Source: Rodentolepis nana
Taxonomy: Eukaryota; Platyhelminthes; Cestoda; Cyclophyllidea; Hymenolepididae
Reading direction: 5' to 3'
Assembly (NCBI GenBank): GCA_900617975.1
Contig: UZAE01013515.1
Location: forward strand, 1-21,660
Length of the DNA stretch: 21,660 bases
In this document: positions 19,076 to 21,660 of the stretch, piece by piece
How the letters are laid out: every line of letters starts with the position of its first letter
Position numbering within the stretch: position 1 is the stretch's first letter
Made by a program: the position numbers and the translations under genes
The notes under the pieces: generated by a model
Databases searched by the model: none
Seen by the model: only the letters and a program-made list of their open reading frames with translations
What the model was told of the DNA's origin: nothing

Positions 19076-20305
19076 AGGCAGAGTGAAGTAAAAATCAATA
19101 AATAATGTGTTAAAAGTTGACATTTAACACAGAGGAGTGATATGTCCCCGATAGCATGCGATCGACACAGGCATTTGAGCGTAAAATTAATTTGGCATAG
19201 TGTATTTGTCAATAATAGTTGAGAAATTGGCAGTAGTGTTCGTCTTTTTGACTCTTAAGACACTTCCCTGAAGTTATGTGGAGCAAAATTTGCGTTTTTC
19301 TTTAAGATACCTGTAGGAGACGTTTATTCTTCAGTTGACCGAATGCATCAGCATCAAAAAAATACTCCACTCCCTTAGAGATTTAAAAAATTCTAACGTA
19401 CCTATAGGAAATCTGTCGAAAATTCGAAGCAAATAGGTAAAACCGTGTTGCGAAATCGGTCTCACCTGTTGACAGACTACGTCCGTTTGTCAACATTCTT
19501 GGCGTGAAAGATTATCTCAAATTACCTCTGTATTTTAACACTTCGGGTTTCAATGATGCCTTTACTAGATTTGCATTGATTGTGCTTAATTGCTTCCATG
19601 TGTTAATGTGAAAATGGGTTTGAAAGGCCCCGATTGGCTCCAATAGTTTTAAGCAGTTCAGTTGGTTTTGAGAATTTTAATATTTCACAGAACTGAGGGG
19701 GTGCTTAAAGTACACTATTTGCTATGACGTGGGGAATTAGCTGAATGTGATCACTGAGTTTCTAATTTTGTTTCGAGTTTATTTTATTTTTGATTTCAAA
19801 ATGTTTAACTGTGGAATTACTTATCTACGTAGTGCTTCAAATATTGGAATTCAAGATTTGGAGCCTGTGTTCAGGGGTTGAATTCACTGCACGGTATTTT
19901 TAGCTCATTGAATAAATATTTACTTCAAGTATTTAATGATGCCATTTTAATAAACCTGTCTTCTGATAACCACGCTCCTAGGTGTTCGATAGCATTTCTC
20001 AAAGAATTAGTCTAACGCATTCACATAATTGCTTTCTAACTCTTTGGATCACAAACGCTTGGTGTTATATACCTTTAATTATTCAGAAGATACGTTGCAC
20101 TTAAGACATTTGTGCAAGAGATGCTATGCTAAGGGAAATGGTTAGAAAGAAGGAGGCAATTTACCAAACTACGACTACCAAGTGTCGCTAAGTTCCTTGT
20201 TTGTCTTGTCAATATGCTTCTGTTTCTCATTTTTGGAAACGTTTTTCATAGTCTTGCTTAACGCAGCGTTAGCACCTCTCGATTCTATGTAACAACAGGA
20301 ATATT

Positions 20306-20641
20306 ATTTATTTCAAGTGGGAGACTTTATGAGAGTTATCATTAGCCCTTTAGCTGACTTCGGGCTTCACTGAGAGGAGGAGGAACATCAAAGTGAGAAA
20401 AAGTCGAGAGGAGGGGTGGGGGACAAAACAATGATTTACAGATGTAAAGGAGGCAGACAAACACAGAGGCAGAGCAAAGGTAATATGAGTGCGGTGAGAG
20501 TGTTCCCATATGACATACGGCCGGATCATGGGAGTTTGAAGTCAAAATTCAACTGCCGGTTTATAGACTTTATTTTTTCCGTATGAGTATACGTTGCCCA
20601 GGGTGCACCACATGAAGGTAAGTCTATCGAACACCCCTTAT
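20306..20641 (-). mobile_element. Retroposon copy I: full length, catalytic base changed
   Basis: Element direction is minus. A 10-bp duplication, caggaatatt, lies at 20296-20305 and 20642-20651. Four bases (ttat) separate the ribozyme start (20637) from the right duplication. The P1, P2 and P3 pairings are kept, but the J4/2 catalytic C position reads A and the junction is longer. The P1.1 side of L3 is also changed. Confidence 0.88.
20563..20637 (-). ncRNA. HDV-like ribozyme of copy I, probably inactive
   Basis: Read on the minus strand from 20637. P1 (GGGGUGU/GCACCCU), P2, P3 and P4 can all form. The base expected to be the catalytic C after P4 is A, J4/2 is lengthened to an A-rich run, and L3 reads UUCAUGU with one P1.1 C lost. 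It is a structural relic showing the same architecture. Confidence 0.7.
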
Positions 20642-21633
20642 CAGGAATATTTGGTCATTGATATCTTTATGAAAATACTTAATCTAAGGTGATTGGAATT
20701 AACATTCACACTTAGGCCTAACTGGCATCTGGTTTTCTATCTCACCTGCGTGATTGACATCCAAAAGAGTTCATAAATTTATCAAGTAATCGCCATGACG
20801 ATGCGTGAATAATGATTATATATAGGTTAAAACAGTTTTAACCGAGTTGGCTTCAAAATAGCCTAGTTTGTTCACCAACTTTTCATCCTCTTCCATTTGA
20901 AATAGAAAGGGAGTTGGCAAATCCCACTTTGTCCTGTTCCTCGATTTATGATTCACCAATATCGATTACTTGTAACGTCAATTTATCATTGGTTTTCCTT
21001 AAATGTGTGATTGCATTGAGACTTGAACTATATTGAACGAATTTGGATTTCTAGGAAGAGATTAGTAGATACGGTGAACATTATAACCTGTCTCAAAATA
21101 GCCACAATTCCCCTTACTTAATATTACTATGGAATTGGGCAAAATTCAAGCAATTTACTCAAAAAAGAACTTAAAGCATCCACCATATACTCATTCCACT
21201 TAAAGAGGAATAATTTATACTTTTCCACAAATAATAATGTAGCATAAAAGTATTATCGCGGATAATTAAGATTTAGTTTTTTTGTCGATCTTCTTTTCCC
21301 TAGACTAAAACAGCATATATACTCCTTTGGTAAGATTTAGTTTTCCACAACGCCACATTAAAAGGGCGGATTCGTCATAGCGTTATAAAACAGACCCAAT
21401 TCCTCATTTCTATCCTCTTCATACATTGAATCAACGGGAAAATCTGCTCTTATTCCCTGTCTGGCGCCTACTGTGTCACCTTTTGTTTATCTTATCTAAA
21501 TGTCTTAACATTTTCATAACAACCAAATAATACCTTGGTGCTACATACCCGCTGCGTCATATTGTCTCCGGTAATAGTAGCCAGTCGACTCTGATATCTA
21601 ATCGATCCAAATGTAACCCGATATTACTGTCCC

Positions 21634-21660
21634 CACCTCCCCTCCCCCTCCCCCCTCCCC
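21634..21660. repeat. C-rich pyrimidine tract at window end
   Basis: C and T only, running off the window, so its length is unknown. Confidence 0.85.

Larger units (their letters stand above)
18416..21660 (+). other. Intron downstream of last visible exon, with repeats H and I
   Basis: It begins gtaagt. It holds repeat copies H and I, a GC-richer block at 18637-18710 that could hide a small exon, and a pyrimidine tract at the window end. No hydrophobic membrane-segment exon, the expected next piece of a netrin receptor after its juxtamembrane linker, is visible. The stretch 19090-20295 and most of 20652-21630 show nothing beyond AT-rich intron sequence. Confidence 0.7.

Noticed and set aside
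413..20641. CRISPR-like or tandem array from the repeated units
   Set aside because: Copies are kilobases apart, in both orientations, each with its own target duplication. These are dispersed insertions in an animal genome.

Overview
The window is animal genomic DNA: AT-rich, with large introns, GT-AG splice sites and no bacterial-style gene packing. I think a lophotrochozoan, most likely a parasitic flatworm, is the best guess. That rests on the gene structure, a lineage-specific insertion in a conserved protein and the repeat load, not on a species marker, so it is tentative.

One protein-coding gene crosses the window on the + strand. Five exons (1604-1842, 8571-8847, 10423-10521, 12448-12810, 18292-18415) encode consecutive fibronectin type III (FN3) domains of a cell-surface receptor. 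Reading frames agree across the first three junctions (phases 0, 1, 1). The order of domains and several signatures point to the netrin receptor family DCC/neogenin/Frazzled/UNC-40: the VPD linker before the fourth FN3, a W-S-M motif at the end of the fifth, and the last half-domain. The window would then hold the end of FN3-3, all of FN3-4 and FN3-5, and the second half of FN3-6. The Ig domains and FN3-1/2 would lie upstream, and the membrane segment and cytoplasmic tail downstream. The first half of FN3-6 is missing. A single N at 18291 sits exactly where a repeat runs into the exon, so an assembly gap is the likely cause.

About 12% of the window is nine copies (named A to I here) of one short interspersed element of about 320 bp, with seven copies antisense to the gene. 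Six copies have flanking target-site duplications (10-22 bp), and most end in an ATAAATAAATA-type tail, so they moved by retroposition. Read in the element's own direction, its first ~72 nt fold by eye into a hepatitis-delta-virus-like (HDV-like) self-cleaving ribozyme: 7-bp P1 with a G1-U wobble, 8-bp P2, 3-bp P3, a P1.1-capable CC/GG, a P4 hairpin, and the catalytic C in J4/2. In copies A, B and H the predicted cleavage site is exactly the element/target-duplication junction. This small ribozyme-headed retroposon is the most interesting content of the window.

The rest is intronic sequence with poly-G/poly-C and purine/pyrimidine tracts. Two of the three Ns lie inside such tracts. I found no tRNA or rRNA gene, CRISPR array, or second convincing protein-coding gene.
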